Of a stretch of 64,000 bases of DNA, positions 11,963 to 23,355 are shown piece after piece; positions within the stretch are counted from its first letter, which is position 1, and each line of letters starts with the position of its first letter. The notes under the pieces were generated by a model. The model did no database searches, was not told the DNA's origin, and worked only from the letters and a program-made list of their open reading frames with translations. The stretch is from Druceiella hillmani (Eukaryota; Arthropoda; Insecta; Lepidoptera; Hepialidae): the NCBI GenBank assembly GCA_039881145.1, contig JAYKKI010000088.1, positions 5,781,001 through 5,845,000 on the forward strand. Reading direction: 5' to 3'. A program made the translations under genes and the position numbers.

Positions 11963-12584
11963 AAAAAATGGATATTGTCCCACTGTGTCCTTAGTACACA
12001 GGAATATCCAGTGAGTCAACTCTGGGAGCACAGTGGATCAGAAGTTTATTTCAATGTATAAAGACAGTTCATTACTAATATTTTCAATAAGTTTCATCGA
12101 ATCAGTATTTTCCGTTACAATTAACATGTTTTCTTTTTCCGTTACACTTAGCATGTCCTTGTTAACAAAATGTATTCTCCTTAGCTTTTCAATATTTAAT
12201 TATTTTACCCATTCAGTGGTACTTTGACTTAACTTCGATAAGAATGACAATTAAAGATATTTGTTAAATAGTCACGTAAATGTATATAAAAAGACATTAA
12301 TCTTAAAAATAAATCAGCTAAAATCTTAAACAAAATAAAGCACTCTTAACTTTTAAACTTAATACTTTAGCTACTTTCAGCGTGTCTATTTTAAGCATTT
12401 AGTATCATTTTGGTTTTTATTGCCTACCTACTATGAATCACAAATGACATCTTTATAATTAATTATTTATTTTTATGAATTTTGACAAAATATAAAATTA
12501 GCCCTAATAGCAACTGATGGATATAGATTTTTCTACATCTCTAGGGAGGAATCAACATTGAAATAGTAGTAAGACTGCTGGCGT

Positions 12585-14563
12585 AAGGTGCTTCCTCCTT
12601 CACCAGGTTTAGACAATATAAGTTTTACCTCACACTCCCTAACATATATAAATCAGGATTACTTATATACGAGTATGCATTGCATTTGCGATTCACACGG
12701 AGGAAGCTCATGTAATTTTCTAAGTTTTCATTACGCTCATGCAAAACTTTTCCTAAAAAATATATACTTTTCCTCTCAGTTGAAAAACGAATAAGAATGT
12801 AATCTTCCTCACACCAATATGAGTCTTCATTATCAAGAGAAATATTTTCAGCGCCACCTTCTAATTCACTCTGCAGAACTTTTCTAACAGCTTCTGTTTT
12901 ATTTTTCTTTGATAATTTCTTTTCTTGACTTCTGATATCCGTAATCTAATGTTTTCCTTCTCCGGTGTATCCGCGGTAATTAAGCTACGGCTAGTTTTTC
13001 TTTTTCTTATGTTTGCCCTTGGTATAATTTTGAGAGGTTGACGAAACTGACTGGGACTTAGAAAAGAGTCCGATAATACCGACGTATCTTTTGACTTAGA
13101 ACACTGAGGCTTTAATGATTCTGAGGTTGTAAGTGTTGTGACTCTAAAGGATCTTGTCGTGAGTCACTCTGAGGCTCTGATGGGTCTTGCTTGCATCGAA
13201 CGAAGGCCCTGACCCTTGCTAAAATTCAAAGAATATACTAATGCCCCAGGGATTGCTTCGTTTTCTAGAATTGAAGGACTATTTTGCTAGCTTACGCTAA
13301 CATCTCGCAAAGGTAAGTCAAGTGGATTTGGAAGGACATTACAATTGAGACGATCAGTGATAGCGCTAGGTAAAAAGTCTTTATCCGTGAAAACATTCCT
13401 ATAAAGAAGATGGATTCCGGTTTTTTGAAGCCATTAATAATAATCGTTGTATTCATGGCTTTGGTAAATGCATAGGGATCGCATTTCGCAGCTGAGCTAA
13501 ATCGTAGATCGTTACAGCTTTTTCTGGATTTTTAAGGTCAAAATACCATAGCGGCTTTGTAGTACATTTCAATGAAAAATAAATACAGGAATACATCCAA
13601 GGCACCAGCTTTGCTGACGTATGAGGGTGAAGTGTCAATATTATTTTATTATATCTAGCGCTTCAATAGACTTGTGTTCATTTATAATTAATATTGAAAG
13701 ATTTTCTTTAGAACTCGAGGAGTGTTTGATGAAGTATTGCATTGTTTTGAAAAGTAATTCGATATTCATCCAACCAGATGACGCAGCAACCCCTAATGTT
13801 TCAGGGGCAGCACCTTTAGTAATGTGATCCTTATAGTTTTTCCTGGGAAAAATAAGTACCGGTGACAAAGCTTTCCTAGTGTGACTTTTTCGCTGCTTGT
13901 TACTTTTCCAATATTCTTACCTTTAGGACCAATTACTTTTTGGGGTTTTTGCACTAGTATCGTTGCCGTCGCATCAAGATTGTATATTCTAGTACCGTCC
14001 GCAAGTGAAGAATGGGTTTTATACACTTCATGCAGATTATCAAAAAAGATCTTTGCGGTTTCCTTGATGAATGCAGTTGCTCTAGCCAGACTGCAAGTTT
14101 TCGGTTTGCGTAAAGAAAGCTCTCATTATAACGCTTACGAAAAGATTTTAACCAATCAATACCCGCCACCTTGTTTAGTATCCATGACTCTGGCATTTTA
14201 ATCTTGTTCACTACGGCCATTTTATATCCAACTTTACGACAATATTTAATTGTTAAGCCGTAAAACATAAGTGTTTTTACTTTGGCATAATTTTTATAGT
14301 ATTCGGTAAGTGCTTGTTCTTGCTCATCCGTGAAAACTTTGTTAATTTCATAATGCAGCACAAGCCTCAAATTTTTAGTACTTGTGGATCTTTTTACTTT
14401 GGCTACATAACATTGTAGCATTGAAAATGGAATTTTCTTTTTCTCTGCTACTGCACGTATTTTGTTTCCCTATTTAATTTTTTGAAGAGTTTCTTTCATG
14501 TCGTCTTTCGGGTGATTACCTCTTTTTCTATATAACTGGCGTTTCTTTGGCGTTACTCTTTAG
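12585..14563 (-). pseudogene. Pogo/Tigger-like transposase fossil, unit 1
   Basis: DDE transposase of the pogo/Tigger group, read on the minus strand. From the N-terminus: a helix-turn-helix block with IPFSMLQCYVAKVKRS; a CENP-B-like block with YGLTIKYCRKVGYKMAV and AGIDWLKSF (frame 13954-14421); the first catalytic block IYNLDATAT (normally DET); VQKPQKVIGPKGKNIGKV; AAPETLGVAASSGWM; LIINEHKS where LILDNHES is usual; NPEKAVTIYDLAQL; and a C-terminal block around YWCEEDYILIRFS, ending near LILSKPGEGG. At least four frame changes and a stop (KIK then stop then GNK, near 14475) break it. The second catalytic Asp is Asn. The 2 kb span fits a full-length element of this group. Ends and terminal repeats were not resolved. 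Confidence 0.88.
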
Positions 14564-14960
14564 GATGAATTTACGCACTAACCATACGACTATAGCATAG
14601 TATACTATTCCCACTCACGCCGGGTTACTTTGTGACATATTTATGTGACTATTGCGATTTAATGATCATCATACCATAACAATTTTTATTTATACATTTC
14701 CATATTAGTCACGCCCAATGTCATTTGATTAGAGTTAATTGCATTTTCGTTAAAATTGATGTATTTACTTTAATGCGCGCTTTTTATTTCAGGACGTAAC
14801 TAAATAATTGAAATTTCATTAAGTATTAATTTTTTCGGGGTATAGGTTTTTGATATTTTTTCGCGTTACCTTAGTTCTAAGTTTAAAATTTTGGAAAGAA
14901 ACTTTGGTAAGTGAAGATAAATAGTTAACAAGGGTGAATGAATTTATTATAATTACTACG

Positions 14961-14992
14961 ATATGTGTGCGCGTGTGTGTGTATATATACAT

Positions 14993-15048
<56 letters not shown>
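14961..15048. repeat. Compound (TG)n(TA)n(CA)n(TA)n microsatellite
   Basis: TG, TA, CA and TA runs in order. The TG and CA blocks flank a short TA block and are self-complementary, so the tract can fold back. Units 2 and 3 have only TA here. Confidence 0.95.
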
Positions 15049-15780
15049 AAGAGGATGTTTGCACGCGCTCTAGGGAGATGAACCAAATTGTACCCATTGT
15101 TTAACTAGTTTTAATTCCATTATCACGTGGCTCATTTTCGATCGGAATCTAGACATTTCAACGTATATTACTTATCTTTTCCACTTATTTTTCTCCATAA
15201 TTTAAAAATATAATTTATGCAGTTACTTTAAAATTAATTGGGAATTTTGAAAGTCTGGCCATTTCCCTATCGACGTGTAATGGTTTCACTTATAAAGAGA
15301 TAAGTTTCTTTAAAGATTCAAGTTTCTGTTTACACAACACTAATTATTTACTTTTACCACTAGCAACACCTAGTATGGTGTATCCTTATTTAAAATTTTT
15401 GCTCAATTTTACGCTAGAAGTGAAATTTTTTTTGTAATTGTACTAATCTTTCGATTCTTATTTGTGTTGTCATCAAACCTGTTTAAAAAAAAATTAAGTT
15501 GCTTATCGTAGAAGTGCTCAGACATTTTAATCTCTCATTCACATCTTGTGATAAATAATTTTTATTTCTTTACATACTTTATACGTCTCTCTGCACGGCT
15601 GCTTAATGTGATAGAATTAATTATAAAACTAACAGAGAAAGTGAGTAGCCATACAATTTCTGACACTAATACGCGTGTAAACACCTGTGATTTAATTTTT
15701 CTTATTAATAAAAGTAATTCACAAAACTTGAGAAAGCTAGTCCAAATGAAGACATCAATTGCTTTCATTCAAATTGTTAC

Positions 15781-16175
15781 AGCATGCGTACCGTCAGACT
15801 TAGCTCATCTCTCAATACAACTGCGCCAAGTCGCGCTAAGACTCGACAAATTCACGCTCTGGGAACCTCGTCATATAATTCTGACTCACAGTCTGGGCGT
15901 CTATTATTCAATAGCGAATATCGTCATCTAATGTTGCAGCACTATGTGAGGAGCGTTGTACATGGCTCGATGACCTTCAGCCCGCTTAGTGTGAGAAGCA
16001 ACCGCAATGTAGCTGTCAAGTACCACTTTCAGGATACCTAGTGAGTGTGTCCGGTACACCTTTTGCTTCGAAATCCCCTTACTTTGTTCGTTACCGTGTT
16101 AGCGTCTAATTCGCCTCCACGTTAAGCGGGATTTGTGGTATTGCGGGTGTGCGTGGGTGATTATTTTATTCACGA
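15781..16175. other. Uninterrupted conserved island in half B, unit 1
   Basis: Continuous version of the island: GCGTACCGTCAGACTTAGCT at the left, AGCAACCGCAATGTAGCTGT in the middle, GTCCGGTACACC and TTCGTTACCGTGTTAGCGTC at the right. An 85-codon frame (15784-16041) is open in all three units and changes by only a few residues, but the matching frame in half A is not open, so coding is doubtful. The unit 1/unit 3 crossover mapped in unit 2 lies within this island. Confidence 0.6.
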
Positions 16176-16817
16176 GCGATGCTACGAAACGGTTGTTGTT
16201 TTCTGATATGAATATATGAGTGTACTGGGTCATTAAAGGTTTCCTTGAGGCGACCATTTTTTGAGGTTATATGAAATAAATTAACAACATTTTAATTTTT
16301 TTCCTCTCACCTTAGAAGTTGAGTTAATCAGTGTTTTCGTTACGTCTTAAAAAAAACATATCAAAATGATTCTTCATTTCAAGCAAATGGTTACTGAAGA
16401 GCTGTCTTTTAATTTATTGGTTATGAAAAACAGCAGTTACCTCAGAATATATAAAGTATGGAATTTATAAAGATAGAACAATGGAACTGTTTGACCGTTT
16501 TAATGTATTTTTAATAAAGTGTAACTATTTAAATTTATTCATTAATTTGTCATACGTTGTGAAATATTTGAAGGCTTTTGATTACAACAGAGTGGAATAT
16601 ACCCTGAAAATAAACGGTATTACTATTTATCTTTAATATAAATAATATTACGAAGAAATTTGAAAAGGCTTACGTTTCATGAAAAGTAGAAGCACCAGAT
16701 ATGCTGATAATACGAGTTATTTTTATAATTATATCTTTGCCCGTAAATTCTTTCTTAAATTCGTTCTTTCCGTAATTTTCATGATTTATTTTAATAGCCT
16801 CCAAATTATATGTTAAC

Positions 16818-16821
<4 letters not shown>

Positions 16822-16914
<93 letters not shown>
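16822..16914. repeat. (TA)n microsatellite
   Basis: Long near-pure TA run with one phase slip (TATTATAT), adjoining the 80 bp palindrome. Confidence 0.95.
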
Positions 16915-16915
<1 letters not shown>

Positions 16916-16931
16916 CGATTAACTGAAAGTA

Positions 16932-16969
<38 letters not shown>

Positions 16970-16990
16970 TACTTTCAGTTAATCGAAATA
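16911..16990. repeat. Perfect palindrome around a TA core, unit 1
   Basis: The left arm TATTTCGATTAACTGAAAGT AATGTA and the right arm TACATT ACTTTCAGTTAATCGAAATA are exact reverse complements, joined by (TA)n. The whole 80 bp is a perfect inverted repeat that could extrude as a cruciform. Confidence 0.93.
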
Positions 16991-17098
16991 CTATACAGTA
17001 TGTATCTTCACTTAACTAAATAGCACCCCTTCAATTTGTGCAATCAATCATGTGTAATTCGGCAAAATGTTTGTTTTTTTTAAATAAGTCTAATTTTG

Positions 17099-17160
17099 TT
17101 TCACACAATTTGAACTTCAGTTAGTTTGTGAAGTAACTGAAGTTCAAATTTTGTGTGAAA
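17099..17160. repeat. Inverted repeat, unit 1
   Basis: TTTCACACAATTTGAACTTC AGTTA pairs with TAACT GAAGTTCAAATTTTGTGTGA AA across a 10-base loop. The arms differ by a 2-base gap. Confidence 0.9.
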
Positions 17161-18243
17161 TAATAATTGTATACAAATTAACACACTGTTTAAATAGCGC
17201 CAATTTTCTGTTTGGTAAGATGTAATGTTGTTAAACGTGAAAATGAATTGACATTTATCTGTCGGAAAAAGCTATAAAACGAAATCTTAGGTTTCGTTCT
17301 TAAATATTTACACATTCTTGACTTTTTTATTAAATTAAATAAATGCGGTAAAAGAAATGGGCGTTTAATTATTTTCTTATTTTCAGAATTTTTTAATTTA
17401 TTCCAAGTGCTAAATTTTATTCTAAGAGCTTCGCTATTATAACACACTAAAGGCTTCACCAGTATTATAATGGTATTCGGCATACACTAAAATTATTTTC
17501 CAAAGAATGGCTTACACACAAAACAATGTATTCACTAAATTCCGTATTAGAAAAGTGAAAACTGGCGAACGTATTAGAAAATTTTAACTTTAATTTAATT
17601 TTAACCAAAGCCACTGATGCACACTAAGTAAACATGAATAACTGCCATTTTAAAAACCATAACTGCCTTATCAAAAGGTTTAAAACATTATAATTGGTTT
17701 AAATAGACATATGTAAGTATAGAAATATTAAATAATACATAAACCATGGAGATTTCTTTTGTAATCGTAATTAAAATTATACTAATATTATTATTAAGAA
17801 GCCCAACAATAATTTACTTACATATTAAATTAAACAATATTGTGGTAATGGTAATTCAAATAAGTTTACTTTGAAAATCGATGGTAGTATTTTATTAAAC
17901 TATATCTTTTAAAGACTTTCGAATGGCAATAATTTTTGTTTACGAATTGTAAACAACCTTTACCTTGAAATCGAACACTTGCCTCTTTTATCCTTTTTTT
18001 ATAACTTTTTTTTCCAAACTATGCTAAAAAAGGGATAGTCAGAAAAGTGAAATTCACCGTGCATCGCTAATAGGGATATTTATGCGGTTTCCATTCCCTA
18101 CGTTTATAGAAATAAGAGATCTAGGTTGATTCATTACTTAGAATAATTTTTAAATTTCAGAAAAAAGAGACGCGATAATAAAAAAAAATAGTTATATTGC
18201 AATCTAGCCATGATGCACAATTACGTATTGTAGTAGTTAGTGC

Positions 18244-18295
18244 CACTTTTAGTAAAAATATATACATTACACAGTATCTATTTTTACTAAAAGTG
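18244..18295. repeat. Fold-back palindrome, unit 1
   Basis: The arms CACTTTTAGTAAAAATA and TATTTTTACTAAAAGTG are exact complements. Unit 3 has only one arm (AATTTTAGTAAAAATAGATA then CTGTGTAATG), showing the form before folding. Confidence 0.9.
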
Positions 18296-18548
18296 AGAAA
18301 AATATATTACAGAAGACTGAAATTTATAAAAAATATTAGTGAAACTCATAAACTCAAGAAATTCTTATAAAATATCAACTACTATTTATTGTTTACGAAT
18401 CCCAAATAATTAGGATTTATAAAGATAAAAGATCCTAAATTTATTTACATAATATAACTCATACATATAAAATTTTAAGAATATCGGTTTAAAATTTGAG
18501 CAATAAAAACAGAACAAACAAACATAATAATTTTCCCAATTGCTAGAT

Positions 18549-18757
18549 ATGAATAAAGAAGAATAATAGAATAATGTAGTATTGAATGGAATGAGATTAC
18601 ACAGTGATAAGGAATAGTGTTCAGAACAATTTTTTCAAATACCTTTTGAATACCGAATGCCACAATTAAGTTTGTACTGGAGTTTAGACTTTATCCAGAA
18701 GTCCTCATAGGTAGTGAGACCGAATTTGGAAATGGAACGGTTAAATTTATGGAATGA
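18549..18757 (+). pseudogene. Possible dead exon, M3 of unit 1
   Basis: Counterpart of 5757-5967. It begins ATGAATAAAGAAGAATAA, so the first frame is broken at once. The second phase (18653-18757) is open: NATIKFVLEFRLYPEVLIG and FGNGTVKFME then stop, aligned without gaps to M1. Confidence 0.33.
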
Positions 18758-20173
18758 AGGTATAGTCGCAATTCAGTTAATGAACTTCTTTGATGACGTC
18801 CTTCATGTCTTAAGCAAAAAAAAATTTTAAGTTTCTCTAATATTTTTATCTAGAAGAAAGTTTAAAATGTTCATGACATTTTTGATGAAATTAGTTACAC
18901 GTTACTAAAAAAATAACTTTTTGGCTTACTTAAATTATTAATTCGAAAAAACTTTCGTTTATAATCAGGCACTAAGGAGAAGTCAATATTTCACTGATAT
19001 TGACAAACGGCTAATAATTTACTTTGTATTATTCATATCAAGACTAAAATTGTTGCGAATAAAAATTAAGTGATTATGAATTTTTACAAAGTTATCGCCC
19101 AATGTATTCAAAACTTTTAATCGGATTAAATTGTATTCGTTAAATATTGTGATTTAAATTAAAGAATCTTTTCGCGCATACACTAACACACATCTGAATA
19201 GTTCAATTTTATATCTTGTTTAATGGTTTTTACCGTTTTTTTTTTAATTGTACAAGAATGCCAACATAATACTTTACAAAACTGATTAGCTCCTTTGCTA
19301 AAAATACTACGTATGAGTTTCCCTTATCAATTCATAGCGTGAACTTTTCCAGTTCATCATTGATTCTCTCGAAATCTTAATTTTGTTTGAAAATTTTCAA
19401 CTTCACAGGTATCTGATCGAATCGAATGCGATTCTTCGATCCGGGTCGAGTTGTGAAGTTTGACAGCCAATAAATTAGGTCGCGAATGAAAAGTGCTTTA
19501 CGAACTGATTGAGAGAAATGCTTTCCCCTTTCTCTTTTAGGAGCAAAATTGAAAAAGTTCATGAATAAATATTATTTACAAACGACTACTCTATATGAAT
19601 ATGTTATATAAAAACGTATTATTTTGTTTTGTCGCACGGAAATTGATACATGAAAATATCGTTTACATGCTTCAAATCAACAGTAAGTTTATGCATTTCA
19701 TGGTCAAGATGTCGTGAGTAGATATCACAAAATGTTAGTTGTAAATTATTAAAGGGCTGATAGAAGATTAATGCCTTATTTTTATAGCAGTTAATGATAT
19801 GCATAGGTTCTATTTCATACCAAATAAGTATTAGTGAATTACCTACTTTGGCTCTTTGAGTTGGCTGCTCGTTGTAGTAAAACTTTACTGCCAATTAGAG
19901 GAATACAAGTATCGATTGCGGAATATAACAAATTTTTCACATTATTGTTTTTGTTATATGTTTTACACACTTAAAAATCATAATTTAATAGCGAAATATA
20001 AGAGCGCGTTTGGGTCAAATTCTCTATGAAATTAAAAATACTACTTGATGCACTAACGACTAAATTGCAGAGCAATTTGCTATCCTCACTCTCGTTAGGT
20101 CATTTTTGTAAGACTTTTTTGTGACGCTGCTTTAGGTAATTTATAGATATATTTGTCAAGTACAATGGTGGCA

Positions 20174-20335
20174 TTATACAATCATGAAACATATTTTCAA
20201 GTACAATGGTGGCAAAAATTGCCTCAATGGAACAAAAATCATTAATAATTTAATTTATTAATAAAATACCTGAAAAATATTTAATATCTTTACTGCGTCC
20301 AGCTATCTCTTCATTATTTACTAATTTCTTTAAAA
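20174..20335 (-). other. Inverted segment in M4, unit 1
   Basis: TTATACAATCATGAAACATA through AATTTATTAATAAAATACCT and ACTAATTTCTTT is the reverse complement of 63038-63195 in unit 3, with scattered differences. It is directly preceded by the point where about 1.9 kb is missing. Confidence 0.85.
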
Positions 20336-20614
20336 ATTATTTGCTTCAAACAAATAATTTTTTCAAAAAATAAGAGGACGGTCAGGAGAACGGAGAATTT
20401 ATGGGGATTATTTCTTACATGACAAGTGACTGGAATTTAATATACCAGCTGGATTTTAATTTTTTAGAATTTTTAAATTGATAAGAAATATAGAATGAGA
20501 ATATAGTCTCGTTCTAGTGAATACATTTTTTTGTGTGGTTTCTTTGTACGTATCAGGAATTCCAAAATTGTTATAAAATTTTCCCTTCTGGCTAGAAATA
20601 TTAATCAATTAAAG

Positions 20615-20615
<1 letters not shown>

Positions 20616-20705
<90 letters not shown>
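20616..20705. repeat. (TA)n microsatellite
   Basis: TA run with ATGTATATAAATAT interruptions, between the exon-like remnant and the Tc1-like fossil. Confidence 0.95.
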
Positions 20706-20706
<1 letters not shown>

Positions 20707-20854
20707 CTCTATGCCTTATTTAATTTACCAATTTCAAAATTTTGGTATATACGATACCGCTTTAAAGTATTTAGCCTCCAAGAAAAAATGTATTTCATAA
20801 GACTAAATAAATTAAACTACCATGTAGTAAGGTCAGAATTAACAAATATTTTAA

Positions 20855-22023
20855 AATTATGGACTCATCAATGTGCCATACCTTTTCCAGTCAAGTAACT
20901 AATTTCTTCAATGTCGTCTTGGTTATTATTTGCCCCTTTTCTTGCGGTGCTCTCCAGAAGTGTTTCTCAAAATGTCGGGCAAGTTGTTCGTATCTGCCTG
21001 TCAAGCCCATCCTAGAAAACACTCTATCGAGATCGAGTCAGGCTACCGTGGGGGCCACGTCATAATTTTCAAAACATTTTGATGTTCTTTTTCTTTTCAA
21101 AAGCTTGTGCTTTGTCGATGTGTGTTTGGGATCGTTGTCGTGTTGAAATAAAAATTCTGGATCAATTAAGCAGGTTCTAGAATGCATAATATTAATTTAT
21201 AAAAGATTTTCGTAACAGCCTTTTTTAGAATTCTTTGTATTCTTACAAGATTTCTCAAACTAGAATCTTCAAAGTAGCCTCAAACAGTCATAGATCCTCT
21301 ACCGTAATTATTTGAATTCCACAATGCATGCTTCCTTTGCTCTTTCGTTGCTCTTTCGTTAATCCGGATGAAGACTCAGACCAAAAAAGTTCAAACTTTG
21401 GTTCATTGATATTTACCCAGTCGTCAAGTGTCGAACTCTTGTGTTCTCTAGCCAAATTAAGCATCTTTTTCTTACATATAGCTTAAAGAAGCGGTTTTGA
21501 AACTGCTTAAAAGCTGTATTGAAAAGTATTTTTTTTGACCGTGAGGACACTGACAGGTCTATTGTAGTCATTGTTGAATTCTGTTACTATTTCCGGTGCC
21601 GCTAAATGTCTGTTATATCTACTATTCAGAACTATGCTTGAATTTTTACCCAAAATTGTCGCTTTTAGTCAACCTGGGCGACATTCATTGAAAATTATGA
21701 ATTGAGTCACAGATTTCGCGATAACGTAGTCCACAATTAGTATTACCGGATTTATTAAGGCCGATAATTATCCCTTTTGTGCCATAAGAATGTTTGCTGT
21801 TTGTGTCCATTTTGTACACAAAATGAAGTGGATATTCCCTTAGTCAACCTGGGCGACGTTCGTTGAAAATTATGAATTAAATCACAGATTTCCTGAAAAC
21901 ATAGTCCTCGGTTTGCCTCGGTATCTTTGGTACTTTTTAAATTCCACAATTAATATTACCGGATTTATGGAGGCCGATAATTATTCCTCTTGTATCTTAA
22001 GAATGTCTGCTGTTTGTGTCCAT
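20855..22023 (-). pseudogene. Tc1-like transposase fossil, unit 1
   Basis: Minus-strand remains of a Tc1-type (DD34E) transposase. From the likely ATG at 22023: MDTNSRHS, then GIIIGLHKSGN (N-terminal helix-turn-helix), a second copy of that region, NRHLAAPEIVTEFN, a block ending LDDWVNINEPKFELFWSE (the family's FSDESKF; the Asp is Asn here), a GRGSMTVWGYFED-like stretch, FQHDNDPKHTS (21115-21152, second Asp present) and a degraded PDSISIE block at about 21030-21055 containing the Glu. A C-terminal KTTLKKLV follows. Multiple stops and frame changes make it dead. Length is close to the usual 340 codons once the N-terminal duplication is set aside. Confidence 0.87.
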
Positions 22024-22047
22024 TTTGTACATGAAATAAGATGAATA
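21665..22047 (-). repeat. Tandem duplication of the Tc1 N-terminal region, unit 1
   Basis: Two adjacent copies, 21665-21838 and 21839-22047. Both contain AGTCAACCTGGGCGAC, AAAATTATGAATT, CCGGATTTAT, GGCCGATAATTAT and GCTGTTTGTGTCCATTTTG. The copy nearer the element end has about 30 extra bases. Each encodes the same start (MDTNS), so the DNA-binding domain was duplicated. Confidence 0.85.
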
Positions 22048-23123
22048 TAAACACTTTTGTATGTTTTTAGAACCAAACATTTGCAGTTTAGAGTAGCATG
22101 TTTCTTGGTTTTTAGGTAGTAATTGAGATACTAATTAAATTTATAGCTCAATAACTTCGTTTAAAAAAGTAGGTATATTTTAAAGTTTAACTACAAATAA
22201 ATATATTTGGAAATATTATTTTAGTTTTATAACCACGAGTAGGTAAATAACTATTTTTTTGATATTGTACTGGGATTCAAACAACCAAATGAAAAAAATG
22301 GTAATATATTTTAGTAATGTACAGAAAAACTCACGTTACCAAATACTTTTAATCGGTAGTGTACACTAATAGAGAGTTTAATATTTTAGTGAAATTCATA
22401 ACAGATAAAAATAGAGCTTCAATACAAAAATGACACCTTTTAAATTCAGATTTCAACAGTTTTTAAAGTGTATTTTTTAGATTCCGGAATTTCACTTAAG
22501 GTTTTTTTCCGGAATTCATCCTACGCATCTGAATATTTAAATTTTATATTTCATTTAATATTTTTATTTACCACTTTTTTCTAATTGAATCTATAATATT
22601 TTTATTAAAATATTTCATAATAACTAACCCGTTTAAATATGAGCTCGTTGATAAATGCTGCATATGAATTTTGATTATAATTAATTTTCGCTTAAATTTT
22701 TCAAATCGTTGCGAATTCACTCAAAATCTTAATTTCGTTGCAAACTTCAGCTTCAGTGTATCCGATCGCATCGAAGGCGGTTCTTCGAAGCGGAGTCGAG
22801 TTGCAAAGTTTGACACCCAATAAATTAGGTTCGGAGTGAAAATTTATTTGCCAATCGATTAAGTGAAATGCTTTCCCCTTACCTCCCAAATGAAAAGTTT
22901 AAGATGTGATATTATTTACAAACAACAACCCTAAATGACGATATTATACTCGAATCAAGGTTAGAATATGAAGATACTAATGCAGATATATTAATAGGCA
23001 AGCTTGCCTTGCTCCTGGCCAAATGTTATGATTCTACATCAACTGGAATATAAGTTTTGATTTATTTGCGACTCACAATATACGGCATGAATAGCTGGAA
23101 CGAGAATATATTGACTGCTATAT

Positions 23124-23355
23124 TTTTGACAGGCGCATATTGTAAAAAAAATGATGTGATATAACTACAAATTAACGATTTTTTAAACTACTCCTTTACT
23201 TGTGCATTAAGACCTTAATTCTTGCCATATTTTTGACAGGCGCATATTATATACAAATTAACGATGTTTTAAACTATTCCTTTACTTGTGCAGAAAATAT
23301 ATTGACTATATATTGTCTTTGACAGACTAATATATTGTCTTTGACAGACGCGTGT
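23124..23355. repeat. Short tandem motifs TTTTGACAGGCGC, unit 2
   Basis: Same array as in unit 1, with four motif copies. Confidence 0.6.

Larger units (their letters stand above)
11021..18921. repeat. Module M3, unit 1
   Basis: Begins with CACTAATAGAGAGTTCAATA at 11059, matching M1 at 68, then the shared box (about 11215-11600). Further contents are (TA)n tracts, the pogo-like fossil (12585-14563, minus), the uninterrupted island (15781-16175), palindromes at 16911-18295 and an exon-like remnant (18549-18757). The stretch 17170-18240 holds nothing I recognise. Confidence 0.75.
1..22297. repeat. Tandem unit 1 of a ~21-22 kb higher-order repeat
   Basis: The first 10 bases and what follows recur at 22298 and 43080 in the same orientation, and the order of all landmarks is the same in the three units. 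The module order is M1 1-6370, M2 6371-11020, M3 11021-18921, M4 18922-22297. Unit 1 is about 1.5 kb longer than unit 2. It keeps about 610 bp near 1258-1868, about 810 bp near 3125-4000 and about 175 bp near 8717-8890, all missing from units 2 and 3. I read these as deletions in units 2/3, because the first stretch has a diverged counterpart in M3 of this unit (around 14760-14870). Module boundaries are by-eye estimates. Confidence 0.93.
18922..22297. repeat. Module M4, unit 1 (internally deleted)
   Basis: Shared box at about 19190-19590, then DNA matching M2 to about 20150. A sharp join follows: about 1.9 kb present in unit 3 is gone and a segment of about 160 bp is inverted. After a (TA)n tract the module ends in the Tc1-like fossil. 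The last 250 bp, before unit 2 starts, show nothing recognisable. Confidence 0.75.

Noticed and set aside
13881..14201. 106-codon plus-strand frame, repeated in all units
   Set aside because: It lies antisense to the well-supported pogo-like transposase, so it is a shadow frame.
15784..16041. 85-codon frame in the M3 island, open in all three units
   Set aside because: The copies are too similar for this to be informative, and the diverged half A counterpart is not open in that phase. Kept as a conserved non-coding island.
17190..17483. 97-codon minus-strand frame, identical in units 1 and 2
   Set aside because: Identity only reflects the recent duplication. There is no recognisable motif, it is altered at its C-terminal end in unit 3, and half A has no matching frame.
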